Origin: Desulfobulbaceae bacterium
GTDB taxonomy: Bacteria > Desulfobacterota > Desulfobulbia > Desulfobulbales > Desulfocapsaceae
Assembly (NCBI GenBank): GCA_009773475.1
Contig: WSXV01000006.1
Span: 1 to 64,000 of the forward strand
Reading direction: 5' to 3'
DNA: 64,000 nucleotides
The notes under the pieces were generated by a model, which did not search any database, had not been told where the DNA came from, and saw only the letters and a list, made by a program, of their open reading frames with translations. How positions within the stretch are numbered: position 1 is the stretch's first letter; each line of letters begins with the position of its first letter. The position numbers were made by a program, and so were the translations under genes. Of the stretch, positions 9,434 to 18,760 are shown piece after piece.

Positions 9434-11164
9434 ATGATCAGTATCGCCGCCCTCGGGCCCGATGGCTCTGACGGCTGTCAGGCCGCCAGAAAATTCGCGC
9501 CTGATGCCACCCTTCATCTGTACAACCGGATTCCGGATATTGTTAACGCCTTCATTCGCAAAGAGACCGATGTAGCCCTACTCCCCATCTACAATACCAG
9601 GGAAGGCGAGAATAAAGAATACTTCCGTCTTATGGAGCAACTGGAAGAGGGCTACTGGATTGACAACATTGTCCTGCCCATCCACCTGTCCATCGGCGTC
9701 CTTCCTCCGAACAGCAGCCAGGGCAATGCCCAAGAAAATGCTAAAAGAGCCATAAAGATCATTGTCAGCAGAGGTTCGGTCTTCCGCCAGTGCGAAGAGT
9801 ATATCGCCGAAAACTACCCCGAAGCCACTCTGATGACCGTTCAGGATATTGATCAGGCTCTCACCGACATCCGAGAACGTCAACTTACCGATCACGCCGT
9901 CATCGAGTCGGAAGAACTCCTGCACCAATACGGCCTGGAGCTCCTCGCCCGTGAGGTTGTCCCCCATAACCGCACCCGTTTCGCCATCCTTGGTTCTGAA
10001 TTGGCCAGACAGACCGGTTATGATGCCACTGCCCTGATCACCCGTCCCCTGAAAGATCGGGTGGGAATGCTCGTTGATATCCTGGGAGAATTTACCCGCC
10101 GCGGGATCAATATCCTCGACCTGCGTTCAGAAAACGACATCAAGACCCAGAAGCTGCAGATTTACATCGAAGTGGAAGGACACATAGAGGACGATCTGCT
10201 CAGACGCGCCCTGGAAAGTATTGAAAGAAATATCATCCAGGAGAAAGGTGCGCTGAAGCTTCTCGGCTCCTTCCCCCGTGTTGACATGCGGGTCAAGAAG
10301 ATCAAGACCTTTGGCTTTATCGGCAGTGGTGACATGAGCACCTGGTTTGCCGATCGCCTTGAGAATGAAGGCTATCGCACCCTGATCACCGGCCGCTCCA
10401 CCACCCTGCGACCTGAAGAGATGATTCCCCAGGTGGACGTGGTGGTAATCTGCGTCCCCATCTCGGTCACCGCTGACACCATCCGCCAATATAGCGGCCT
10501 GCTGCACGACGGACAGGCCCTCATCCTCCTGGCCGGGGAATCCGAACAGACCCTGCAGGCGGCCATGGAGACAACCCGCCAAGGCGTTGAGATCATGCTG
10601 GTCCATAACCTCTGGGGCCCCCAGGCGGTCACGATGAAAGACAAGAATGCCTCGGTGGTGCGCACTCCTCGGAGCGGTAGCTTCTGTGCGGAATTTGAGG
10701 CCTTTCTCTATAAGCACGGCGCCGACATCTTTCAGGATACCCCTGATAAACATGACCTGCTCATGGGAGTCGGCCAGAAATTGCCGACCATCATTTCCGT
10801 GGCCATGGCCGCTGCTTTGAGAGAACATGGGATCGACTGCAAGGATATCGGCAGCCATTCCACCCTCACCTCGCTCTACGGAATCCTGGCAATGGCTCGA
10901 GTCCACAATCAGAATCCCCGCACTTATGCCGAAATCATGGCGACCACCGGAGACGGGAAAAAGATTGTACGCAGTTTTGCAAAGAATCTTGATCAGATCA
11001 TTGATCTTGCCGAAAATGGGCAAATCTCAGAACTCTGTGACCTGATGGATCAGAACCGCAAATATTTCACCCCGGCTTTTCTTGGCGCCAGGATGAAGCA
11101 GGCAAGGGCTGTAGATGAAATCCTGACCAAATCGAACAAAGACGATATGACAGATGACAGATGA
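9434..11164 (+). CDS. Prephenate dehydratase-like / ACT / prephenate dehydrogenase fusion
   Basis: Aromatic amino-acid biosynthesis. Residues 1-190 match the prephenate dehydratase fold: AALGPDGSDG at the start, PIYNTREGEN near 50, and HNRTRFAIL near 178 with the TRF triad threonine. Residues about 197-275 form an ACT domain (KDRVGMLVDILGEFTRRGIN), the usual phenylalanine-binding regulator. Residues about 290-576 are TyrA-type prephenate dehydrogenase: nucleotide motif FGFIGSGDMS, VVICVPIS, catalytic histidine segment LVHNLWGPQ, and HDLLMGVGQKLP. So one chain could send prephenate to both phenylpyruvate and hydroxyphenylpyruvate. Whether the dehydratase part is active is not certain, since some family residues are changed. 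No ribosome-binding site is obvious before ATG 9434. Confidence 0.85.
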   Translation: MISIAALGPDGSDGCQAARKFAPDATLHLYNRIPDIVNAFIRKETDVALLPIYNTREGENKEYFRLMEQLEEGYWIDNIVLPIHLSIGVLPPNSSQGNAQENAKRAIKIIVSRGSVFRQCEEYIAENYPEATLMTVQDIDQALTDIRERQLTDHAVIESEELLHQYGLELLAREVVPHNRTRFAILGSELARQTGYDATALITRPLKDRVGMLVDILGEFTRRGINILDLRSENDIKTQKLQIYIEVEGHIEDDLLRRALESIERNIIQEKGALKLLGSFPRVDMRVKKIKTFGFIGSGDMSTWFADRLENEGYRTLITGRSTTLRPEEMIPQVDVVVICVPISVTADTIRQYSGLLHDGQALILLAGESEQTLQAAMETTRQGVEIMLVHNLWGPQAVTMKDKNASVVRTPRSGSFCAEFEAFLYKHGADIFQDTPDKHDLLMGVGQKLPTIISVAMAAALREHGIDCKDIGSHSTLTSLYGILAMARVHNQNPRTYAEIMATTGDGKKIVRSFAKNLDQIIDLAENGQISELCDLMDQNRKYFTPAFLGARMKQARAVDEILTKSNKDDMTDDR

Positions 11165-11273
11165 CAGAAAGCCAGACGAAGAGAGAAAACGACCAGAAGT
11201 GATGGTCTTAATTCTGATCGTTGCCTGCTGGCTCATTTTTCTTTATTTTTTTGGTGGAAAGGGCCCCGGCTGA
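11154..11273 (+). CDS. Small single-pass membrane protein (39 aa)
   Basis: A 39-codon frame starting at ATG 11154, inside the last codons of the prephenate enzyme gene (11-bp overlap). It reads a charged N-terminal tail (MTDDRKPDEERKRPE), a hydrophobic stretch of about 18 residues (MVLILIVACWLIFLYFF) and GGKGPG. The overlap would permit translational coupling. No independent ribosome-binding site is seen. Function unknown; may be chance, but the topology is typical of real small membrane proteins. Confidence 0.4.
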   Translation: MTDDRKPDEERKRPEVMVLILIVACWLIFLYFFGGKGPG

Positions 11274-11405
11274 GGCCCGTCCATCCTTCGGTCTGAAGGA
11301 GATCAATGCGATTTCCCCAAATCATTTCAACAAAACAACATCAACGGTAAATAATTATTTCTTTGTTTTTCCATCAATCTTTTTTCCCAGTGAGGAGGAA
11401 ACCAT

Positions 11406-12056
11406 ATGTATACCTGTAATTGTAGCTATCTTGACGAAGTCCATATCTGTCCGAGTTGCCAGACCCCGATGTCCTGCTGCGAAGCGCCCCCTGTTCACGT
11501 TGGTGACGGCCTTGGCTGGGGATCTGAAGTTCTGTTTATCTGCTTGAATGATGAATGTCCCACCTTCAAAAACGGCTGGGAGCACATCGAGCTCAAGTAT
11601 GGACACAAGGGATCGTATCGCTGCATGGAACTGCCCGGCAGCAGTGAAAAAAACGTCATGATGGTCGCCAGTGAATACGCCTTTACCGGGAGCACCATTA
11701 ATGTTGAGGCCGCAAAACTGCAGAACATCCGCTATATCAAGGAACAGGAAGCGCTGGCTGCCCTTGACACTTGCAAGAAAACCCATGATCTTGGACCGGT
11801 TCTCACCCTGATCCTTGATGAAGCGGCCAGCCTTCCTAACAGGCATAAGGCTGTTGGCTGCCTGTTGGAGATCAATGATATTGCCTGCATTGATCCCATC
11901 AGAAATCACACCTTCAACGACACTTCTCTTGCCCAGGCGTGCAATCTTATCATCAGCGAAATCCTTCAGGCCCATTTCAAAAAAGAGTGCCCCTACTGTG
12001 CTGAAATCATCAAGGCACAGGCCCACAAATGCATGTACTGCAAGGCAGACCTGTAA
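11406..12056 (+). CDS. Zinc-ribbon protein of unknown function
   Basis: A 216-residue cytoplasmic protein with cysteine clusters at both ends: CNCSYLDEVHICPSCQ and CC near residues 4-25, CLNDEC near 47, and a C-terminal zinc ribbon CPYCAEIIKAQAHKCMYC at about 196-213. The middle is helical (about 100-190). The ribosome-binding site GAGGAGG sits 7 nt before ATG 11406. It is followed by a strong hairpin, so it is a single-gene unit or the end of one. I do not recognise a named family beyond the terminal ribbon, which occurs in many membrane and regulatory proteins. Confidence 0.75.
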   Translation: MYTCNCSYLDEVHICPSCQTPMSCCEAPPVHVGDGLGWGSEVLFICLNDECPTFKNGWEHIELKYGHKGSYRCMELPGSSEKNVMMVASEYAFTGSTINVEAAKLQNIRYIKEQEALAALDTCKKTHDLGPVLTLILDEAASLPNRHKAVGCLLEINDIACIDPIRNHTFNDTSLAQACNLIISEILQAHFKKECPYCAEIIKAQAHKCMYCKADL

Positions 12057-12065
12057 AATATGTGC

Positions 12066-12120
12066 CTGCCGTTACCAAGTAGAGCTGTTCTTGGCTCAAC
12101 TCGGTAACGGCAGTTCCTTT
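12066..12120 (+). terminator. Long-stem terminator
   Basis: CTGCCGTTACC (12066-12076) pairs perfectly with GGTAACGGCAG (12103-12113); a second inner helix AGAGC/GCTC extends it. TTCCTTT follows on the plus strand. It lies between convergent genes, so it may work in both directions. Confidence 0.7.
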
Positions 12121-12163
12121 GACAAGCAGTCCAGCTTTTAAGCACTTCAGACGACTTTGGCAG

Positions 12164-12592
12164 CTAGGCCAGCCATAGCTGAGTTGTCAATGCCACGATG
12201 AAATCCTGCTGATCCCGTGTAAGCGGGCAGAATGGAGAATTATCATAGGTGGTGTCCCGATTCTCCACGACCAAGACCATCGCATCTTCACTCAATGTAT
12301 GGGAATGCCAGACCTTTTTTTTTACATTATAAAGGGTATGCGGTATCATCTCCTGCCCATGAATGGCGGTAACTGCTTGATCCCCTTCCCCTAAAAAAAG
12401 AATACAGCGACCACGCAACAAGACAAAGACCTCATCAGTTTCGTTATGCCGCTGCAGAGTACTGATATTTTCCGAGCGCAGATCATCGCTAAAATTAAGA
12501 ATTGCCACCCGCCAATTGGCATAATCAACAAGCGGCTTATACCCTGAAAGCTTATGCTCCCGTATCTCCAACAATTTTTCGCTTATTTTCAT
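12164..12592 (-). CDS. Cupin-fold protein of unknown function
   Basis: A 142-residue protein whose centre reads as a single cupin barrel: LQRHNETDEVFVLLRGRCILFLGEG (motif 1, about 46-70, with H, E and D) and PHTLYNVKKKVWHSHTL (motif 2, about 84-100). Small cupins bind a metal and do many things; no substrate can be named. The ribosome-binding region is AT-rich and weak. The gene converges on the zinc-ribbon gene at a shared hairpin. Confidence 0.65.
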   Translation of the reverse strand: MKISEKLLEIREHKLSGYKPLVDYANWRVAILNFSDDLRSENISTLQRHNETDEVFVLLRGRCILFLGEGDQAVTAIHGQEMIPHTLYNVKKKVWHSHTLSEDAMVLVVENRDTTYDNSPFCPLTRDQQDFIVALTTQLWLA

Positions 12593-12806
12593 TATTTTTC
12601 GGTTTTATTTTCATACGTCGACTAGAGAGTGAAACGGAATTCACCGCCACAGGGAACATTCACAGCGCACACTATTGAGAGCGTGATCATAAATGCTTCC
12701 CCTTCCATAGAAAATCCCATCCCCATTCCAGAGACGCCGATGTCTCTCCATTTCCATGATTGACAGAGCAAGCTGCAAGAGAGACTCTTTTAGACACCCC
12801 AAGCAG

Positions 12807-13733
12807 CTACAATGATGTTTTTTTCTGTTCATCTTCAGTGGACTTGACTGAGACCAGCACTGGATCCTGATGAATGGTCACATCAGCATGGGGGAATTGT
12901 TCAACAATCATTTTTTCCACATCTTTGCCGATGGTATGGGCCTGCGCAAGGGTAAGATCGGCATTCAAATCGAGATGAAACTGGACGATGGCGATCTGCC
13001 CGGACTGTCGGGTTCGCAGGTCGTGCAGGCCAAGGATTTGAGGATGATCGCCGACTATCTGCTGCAACTTCTCCCGTTGTTCCTTTGGCAACTGTTTGTC
13101 CATCAATAGAGCCACGGCTTCTTGGGCTATCTTCCAGGCACTATGGCCCAAAATCAGAGCGATAAGCATGGAAAAAAGAGGATCCATAATCCCCCCCCAA
13201 CTGCAACGGGTCAACAGAAGGGCAACAATGGTGCAGACATTAGTGAGAATATCGGTGATATAATGCAGTGAATCGGCCCGGATCGCCGTGGAGTTGGTCT
13301 TTTTTATAACAACCCTCTGAAAAACAACCAGCACCAAGGTGGCAAGAATGGAAAAAACCATAATACCAACACCTACCCCCACAGCCTGAATAGGGACAGG
13401 TGTCTTCAACCTCTCTATGCCATGCATAAGAAGAATCAGGGCCGAGCCGGTGATAAAGCTTGCCTGCCCCAAACCTGCCAAGGCCTCGGCCTTGCCATGA
13501 CCGAAGCTGTGCTCAGTATCGGCCGGACTCAGGGAATAACGAATCGCCATCAGATTGATAAACGAGGCCATAACGTCCATGAGGGAATCAATCAGCGAGG
13601 CAAGGATGCTGAGAGAACCGGTAAGCAGCCAGGCAGCAAATTTGACCGCCACCAGCAGAACAGCGGTTGCAACAGAGGCATAAGTGGCAAGTTTTAAAAG
13701 CTTCCCGTTTTTATTGGCATCAGATTGTTTCAT
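12807..13733 (-). CDS. Cation diffusion facilitator (FieF-type metal exporter)
   Basis: Inner-membrane proton/metal antiporter exporting Zn, Fe or similar divalent ions. Six helices; the metal site motifs are DSLMD in helix 2 (about residues 48-52) and DSLHYITD in helix 5 (about 155-162). The cytosolic C-terminal domain (about 212-295) has the usual GHAVEM-like fold with histidines (DHPQILGLHDLRTR, FPHADVTIHQDP). The start overlaps the stop of zwf by 4 nt, so the two are translationally coupled. Substrate is inferred from the family only. Confidence 0.88.
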   Translation of the reverse strand: MKQSDANKNGKLLKLATYASVATAVLLVAVKFAAWLLTGSLSILASLIDSLMDVMASFINLMAIRYSLSPADTEHSFGHGKAEALAGLGQASFITGSALILLMHGIERLKTPVPIQAVGVGVGIMVFSILATLVLVVFQRVVIKKTNSTAIRADSLHYITDILTNVCTIVALLLTRCSWGGIMDPLFSMLIALILGHSAWKIAQEAVALLMDKQLPKEQREKLQQIVGDHPQILGLHDLRTRQSGQIAIVQFHLDLNADLTLAQAHTIGKDVEKMIVEQFPHADVTIHQDPVLVSVKSTEDEQKKTSL

Positions 13734-15289
13734 AGGATGTTTTTTTCAATAATGGTTCTGGCCTTCTCCGGGCCCCAACTGCCAGCAGCATAGCCATGCA
13801 AACGTTGCGCACGACTTTGACAGGTTTCGCATTCGTCAAGCAGGGGCGTGAGGAGCGCCCAAGACTGTTCAATCCCATCCTGTCGCCAGAAGAGCATGTG
13901 CTCGCCCTGAATACAATCAAGCAGGACCTTCTCATAGGCATCAGGGGAGGATTGGACATAGACCTCATCGTAGTTAAAATTCATGGTCATGGTCTGCATA
14001 CACATTTTGGTACCTGGATGCTTGGTCTGAAAACTCAGACTGATTGATTCTTTAGGATAAATCCCCAGCACCAGACGATTGGCAACAACCCTAGTCCCCA
14101 GGATGTCGCGGAACAGGGAGTGAGGCACATCCTTGAACTGGATCACGATCCGGGTTTCCTTTCGGGCCATTCGTTTCCCGGAGACAAGATAAAAGGGTAC
14201 GCCCTGCCAGCGCCAGTTTTCCACTCGCACGGGCAGCATGGCAAAGGTCGGGATCAAGGAACTGGAGGAAACACCAGGTTCTTGCCGATAACCTGCGACC
14301 TCTCGGCCATCCATACTCCCCGGCCCGTACTGCCCCAGGATTATTTCTTCGTTGTCATGCAGTGGGGCGATTGAACGGAACAGTTTAATCTTTTCATCCC
14401 GCACCCGTTCCGCCTCAAAATGGGAAGGCGATTCCATGGCAATGAGAGACAAAAGCTGGAGCATGTGATTCTGAAACATATCGCGAATGACTCCGGCCTG
14501 CTCATAATATCCGGCCCGATGCTCAACCCCCAGCTTCTCGGCAGCCATAATCCCTACTGATTGCACATACCCACGGTTCCAGATGGGCTCAAAAATGGTA
14601 TTGGCAAAACGGAAGGTCAGAATATTCTGCACGGTCTCCTTGGCCAGATAATGATCGATTCGAAAGATCTGTTTTTCCGTAAAATATTGATGCAAGGCCC
14701 GATCCAGGGCAAGGGCGGACTGGAGGTCACGCCCAAAGGGTTTCTCGATCACGATCCTACTCCAGCCCCGGCCCTGTTCAAATTGACTGGCCAGTCCTGC
14801 CTGACCGATCATGGTGGCGACGGGAGTGTAGAGCGATGGGGGCAAGGCCAGATCAAAGAGATAGTTCCCTTTAGTGATTCCCTGCTGATCGGACGATGCT
14901 AGAAATCCGGCTAAATCCTGAAAGTCCTGAAACGAATCGTACTGAAGGGGGAAATAAAAGATCCGGGCCGCAAACTCATGCCAACGTGCCATATCAAGCC
15001 CTGTATTGCCTGCATTGTCGACACAGGCACTCAGCAGAAAGGCGCGAAAGGTGTCATGGGTATAGGCAGTACGGCTGCATCCGATAATGGATACCGGATC
15101 GGGCAAGGTGGCGCTCAAAAACATCCGGTAGAGGGCGGGGATTAGCTTTCTCGAACTCAGGTCACCGGATGCCCCAAAAATAACAATAGCGCAGGGATCA
15201 AGTGCACCCACCGTTGTGCACGCGCAGATATTATCAAGGCTGCATTTCTTTGCCGGAATAATGGCTGGTTCCATGTTGATATCTTTCAT
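13730..15289 (-). CDS. zwf: Glucose-6-phosphate 1-dehydrogenase
   Basis: Oxidises glucose-6-phosphate to 6-phosphogluconolactone with NADP, feeding the oxidative pentose phosphate pathway. The nucleotide motif GASGDLSSRKL begins about 40 residues in, the substrate/catalytic motif RIDHYLAKE is near residue 185, and the length (519) is normal. The frame stays open to a GTG at 15331, but bases from 15300 up belong to an insertion element, so that start would be element-derived. The first ATG outside the element is 15289 (another at 15274); neither has a good ribosome-binding site. The element therefore probably cut the gene off from its native promoter and leader. The 3' end overlaps the cation exporter by 4 nt. 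Confidence 0.9.
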   Translation of the reverse strand: MKDINMEPAIIPAKKCSLDNICACTTVGALDPCAIVIFGASGDLSSRKLIPALYRMFLSATLPDPVSIIGCSRTAYTHDTFRAFLLSACVDNAGNTGLDMARWHEFAARIFYFPLQYDSFQDFQDLAGFLASSDQQGITKGNYLFDLALPPSLYTPVATMIGQAGLASQFEQGRGWSRIVIEKPFGRDLQSALALDRALHQYFTEKQIFRIDHYLAKETVQNILTFRFANTIFEPIWNRGYVQSVGIMAAEKLGVEHRAGYYEQAGVIRDMFQNHMLQLLSLIAMESPSHFEAERVRDEKIKLFRSIAPLHDNEEIILGQYGPGSMDGREVAGYRQEPGVSSSSLIPTFAMLPVRVENWRWQGVPFYLVSGKRMARKETRIVIQFKDVPHSLFRDILGTRVVANRLVLGIYPKESISLSFQTKHPGTKMCMQTMTMNFNYDEVYVQSSPDAYEKVLLDCIQGEHMLFWRQDGIEQSWALLTPLLDECETCQSRAQRLHGYAAGSWGPEKARTIIEKNIL

Positions 15290-15299
15290 CCATACTGTT

Positions 15300-16791
15300 G
15301 AGTCTCTTGCAAAATGAGGTTTTATATCCACTAACTGTCATTCCTGCGTAGGCAGAAATCCAGAACATACTAAATTTAGGAAACTGGAGCGCCTATTGCG
15401 GAAGTCCAAAAAGCCGTTCTTTCTAGCATTTAATATGCTGAGATAATTGAACTTCATGGAATTTTCTGGTATTGGTTTGTACCACCAAAGCAATACCAGG
15501 GAGAATGCCAATGTAGCTCAAAGAGAAGATATCATGGTTGATGGGCCGTGTCCAAAGAAGTTTGTTTTCCCATCTTAATGAATGCCTTGATACACGCCTT
15601 ACCGAACAGGAACAACAACTGGTAACTATTCTCGAGATTGTCCAGGTAGAAAAGTATGTTCCCAAAAGTGCAGTTACCCAGTGGATGGGCCGTAAGCCTC
15701 TTAATCGGCAAGCCATTGCCAGAGCGTTTGCAGCAAAGGCAGTGTATCGGATTTCCAAAACCAGTGACTTGCGCCGGGCACTTCTGGCTACCAGAAACCT
15801 TCGGAGTATCTGCGGCTTCAGAGCTCTTGGTGAAATCCCGTCGGAATCTACCTTCTCACGAACCTTCACTGAGTTTGCCGCCAGTGAACTCGGTAGCCGG
15901 GCACACGATGCCCTGGTAAAAGACTACCTTGAGGGTGAACTCCTTGGGCATATCAGCCGTGATTCTACAGCCATTGTTGGCCGGGAGAAACCAGTCAGGA
16001 AGGTGAAAGAGCAAAAGAAGCCACGCAAGAGAGGCCGTCCTGCCAAGGGTGAACAAAGGGAGCCGGTTGTCGAGAAACGACTTGAACGTCAACTCGGCCA
16101 GTCCGTAGGGGAGGCCATCCGTGAATTGCCGTCCCGCTGTGACCGAGGCACCAAGAAAAATGCCAAGGGATACAAAACGTCCTGAAATGGCTATAAGCTG
16201 CATCTGGACACAAACGATGTGGGGCTATCGATCAGTGCTATTGTTACTTCTACTTAGGTTCATGACAGTCAGGTTGCCATCCCGACGATGAAGCTGACCA
16301 GCAATAAAGTGACCTATCTCTATAACCTGATGGATGCGGCCTACGATGCTAAGCGAATTGATGAAATAAGTCAAAAGCTTGAACATATTCCGATCATTGA
16401 CAAAAATGCTCGAGGCAACGAAGCTATCCCGATGGCACCCCACGAAGCTGAGCGTTACAAGATGCGATCTCATCTGCGGAACGGGCAAACAGTCGACTGA
16501 AAGAAGACTTTGGCGCCAACAACGTCATGGTGAGGGGTTACTGCAAAGTAACCCAGCACTTGATGTTCGGGATCATTGTTTTATTCGCTGATCAGCTTAT
16601 ACGGCTGCTCGAGTAGATTTTCAAAGATCGGAAACAACACAAAACAAGGGAGACGTGCGCCCATGTTGCCGCTGCATTAAACTAAAACTCTGTAGAATTA
16701 ACAACGGAGGGGACAAACGGCCATTTTGAAGGCCAAGCCTCAAAAGTTCAGCTCATTGTTCTTCTCAAACTGAACATTTTGCAAGAGGCTC
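15300..16791. mobile_element. Decayed 1.49-kb insertion sequence with intact ends
   Basis: Terminal inverted repeats of 17 bp with one mismatch: GAGTCTCTTGCAAAATG at 15300-15316 and its partner CATTTTGCAAGAGGCTC at 16775-16791. A 4-bp direct repeat TGTT flanks both ends (15296-15299 and 16792-16795), which is the target-site duplication. The transposase inside is broken in three places. The ends and duplication are well preserved although the gene is not, so the element could still be moved by a related active copy. Family not certain; the protein is a DDE enzyme of the IS4/IS5/IS1182 kind. Confidence 0.88.
15538..16614 (+). pseudogene. DDE transposase pseudogene
   Basis: The protein can be read across three lesions. 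Frame 1 runs from 15538 (VQRSLFSHLNECLDTRLT, then PSESTFSRTF and HISRDSTAIVGREKP, where the first catalytic Asp lies) to a TGA at 16183-16185 that replaces a tryptophan codon before NGYKLHLDTND. The same frame then meets a TAG at 16255-16257 before HDSQVAIP. Near 16465 it shifts frame, and the end (SSAERANSRLKEDFGANN ... FADQLIRLLE) is read in another frame to about 16614. I judge the TGA to be a nonsense mutation, not selenocysteine, because the gene is decayed elsewhere. Confidence 0.85.
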
Positions 16792-16945
16792 TGTTGAAGA
16801 ATCATTTCCCTGGAACAGTGGGGAGCAAGGAAATTCCGCTCGCGAGTTTTTTTTGCGCCTCGCCATTTAAGGGAGCATACCAGCCCAGATGGAGACCCCG
16901 AAGCGGCTCCCCTGAATATTTGGCTGGATTTTCCCACAGGGGACG

Positions 16946-17167
16946 CTAATCTTTATCCGCTGCCGGCCATGCCTGCTCATTTTTTTCCATCATATAACAA
17001 AATCTATCCCAGGAATACTCCTTCCCACTGAGCGGACAGCGTAGGGTGATCTTCCTCTCATCCATCCCCACCACCATCCAGTCTCCGTGGCGAGGGCCTT
17101 GGGAGATGTGGATCTTTTCACCAATGACAAAGGGGTACGGAGCAAACACAGTAACAATTGTCGGCAC
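16946..17167 (-). CDS. Small conserved-looking hypothetical protein (73 aa)
   Basis: A 73-residue soluble protein starting at GTG 17167 with AGGAG 8 nt upstream, a strong start. It contains ISQGPRHGDWMVVGMDERKITLRCPLSGKEYSW split over about residues 22-55, resembling a short beta-rich domain I recall as a recurring hypothetical protein in Desulfobacterota; I cannot name a function. It lies just beyond the IS that separates it from zwf, and the two may have been one operon before the insertion. Confidence 0.62.
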   Translation of the reverse strand: MPTIVTVFAPYPFVIGEKIHISQGPRHGDWMVVGMDERKITLRCPLSGKEYSWDRFCYMMEKNEQAWPAADKD

Positions 17168-17206
17168 GAGATATCTCCTATTAAGAATCGATAGTCAGCT
17201 GAAATC

Positions 17207-18016
17207 CAGTAATGTCCGGTTAGAAAATTGCATACAAAAATACGCCCTAATTTTATCGCCAATAAGAGTGCTTTTCACTTGACAAAGAACTAAAATTTTT
17301 TCGCGTTTTTTCTTGAAAGAGCATTTAATTTAAATGAGATAAGTTATGAATCGCGTTAAAATTTACTCGTATTGGCAGATGGTTCCGGAGCAAAAAAAAC
17401 TCATTGTTCCATTAAAGAATATCCTTCCACAAACACCACCACTTCGATCAAGGCGCAAGAAACCATTGGCAATGAATACCGAAGAACTGCTGAACATCTT
17501 AACCTATTACCACCTACAGGGGGTTTTCTTCAGAGCGGGAACTGGTTCAATCCCTGCAGGAAGATGAGTACACCCGCAATCTTATTGCTCCTGCCGGCGG
17601 TTTGCAGCGCTCAACATTTTTCGATTCGGTCAATGATCGTGGAGTGGAGCAGCTTCTTCATGTCTTTACTGAACTGCAAAAAGAAGCAGCAGCAGTACTT
17701 CCAAATCAATATGCTCATCTTGGCAACCTGGTTGCCATTGATGGCTCTTTTATTGATTCGGTTGTCAATCGGCATAGAAATGTTGAAAAAATTTGCAACG
17801 ACCATGGAAAATCACTCTGAGGGCATATTGGCCTACTTTGATTTTGATTGCTTATCGACAGGCCCTCTCGAAGGCACCAGCAATAAAATCAAGACGATGC
17901 AGAGAAAAGCCTATTACTTGAGAGATAGAGAATCCTTCAAACTGAAAATAATGGCACTGCATGAAACCAAGTACGCTTGATCCGGATGAACCAAATTTTC
18001 TAACCGGACATTACTG
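17207..18016. mobile_element. Chimeric IS relic: IS4-type ends, ISL3-type transposase tail
   Basis: A perfect 23-bp inverted repeat bounds it: CAGTAATGTCCGGTTAGAAA plus ATT at 17207-17229 and the complement at 17994-18016. Inside, broken frames in the first part (17346-17790) read like an IS4-family transposase (NTEELLNILTYYHLQG, LQEDEYTRNLIAPAG, HLGNLVAIDGSFID). The last part (about 17780-17980) reads like the C terminus of an ISL3-family transposase (STGPLEGTSNKIKTMQRKAY). No clean target duplication is visible; GAAATC occurs just outside the left end and 3 nt outside the right end. Non-functional. Confidence 0.75.
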
Positions 18017-18225
18017 ACGGAAATCGGCAATAATGTTGTTTACACAAAATTATTTACAGACCCTCATAATCATTGCTTAAAACGGCTTATTAAAACCTCC
18101 TCCCTTGGATTGTGTTATTTTGGTTATACATGTTTTTCTGGTGACAGAAAACTCACATTAGGGCATGGCTCCCATCAGGGCAATCTCTTCTTGAAACCAC
18201 TTCAAACGTCGGAACCAGAACTCTC

Positions 18226-18594
18226 TCACTTGGTTGGTGACTTGCCATCTGAGCCTAAGCAGGCGTCCTTGAGGCCCTGAATATTTTCGGCAACAGGTTT
18301 TTCAAGCCACACTTGGACTGCCAGCAGGCTCTGCACTTTTTCCCAGCAGCCGACCTTTGCTATAGCTGGCAAGTTGAGAGCTCCAGTCTTCAGGTTTTGA
18401 ACCTGTTCCTGCACGTTAACGTTTGCTCCAATGCTTGCAACCTGTTTAACGGTTGCAACGCCTGCCCAAATAATAAGACCACCCACCAGCAAGATGCTAA
18501 GGCAACCGATGCCAAGGAATACTTTGAGCTTCTTCTTAAGCTGGTCATTCGCCACAACTCTTCGCATTATTTCAGATAAATCTACTTGACTCAC
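18226..18594 (-). CDS. Membrane-anchored hypothetical protein
   Basis: A 122-residue protein starting at GTG 18594, with AAGGAGATATAA giving a very good ribosome-binding site. One transmembrane helix (about 25-48, LGIGCLSILLVGGLIIWAGVA) with a short basic cytoplasmic tail, then an outside domain with two cysteines (WEKVQSL preceded by GC, and DACLG) that might form a disulfide. It follows the cytochrome b gene by 166 nt in the same direction and may share its transcript. Family not recognised. Confidence 0.65.
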   Translation of the reverse strand: MSQVDLSEIMRRVVANDQLKKKLKVFLGIGCLSILLVGGLIIWAGVATVKQVASIGANVNVQEQVQNLKTGALNLPAIAKVGCWEKVQSLLAVQVWLEKPVAENIQGLKDACLGSDGKSPTK

Positions 18595-18760
18595 TTATAT
18601 CTCCTTTCTTGTTGATTAAAATCCTGCAAGCTTGAATTGCAGGATTACCTGTTGTTGACTGTCTAAGCATACCGAAAGATTTTACCGCCTCGCCAATGTC
18701 GTATCTCCTCTCTCGATATTTAATAGCCAGCATGCCAAAAAAAGCCTCTGGTCGGATCAC

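Noticed and set aside
12641..12832. 63-codon minus-strand frame between the cupin and the cation exporter
   Set aside because: Overlaps the end of the cation exporter, has no ribosome-binding site and no recognisable sequence.
15290..15331. GTG 15331 as the zwf start
   Set aside because: The first 11 codons would come from the insertion element, so it cannot be the ancestral start; it might be used now, but there is no evidence.
16183..16185. In-frame UGA in the IS transposase as a possible selenocysteine
   Set aside because: The family has tryptophan there, the gene also has a TAG and a frameshift, and no SECIS-like stem is visible nearby.
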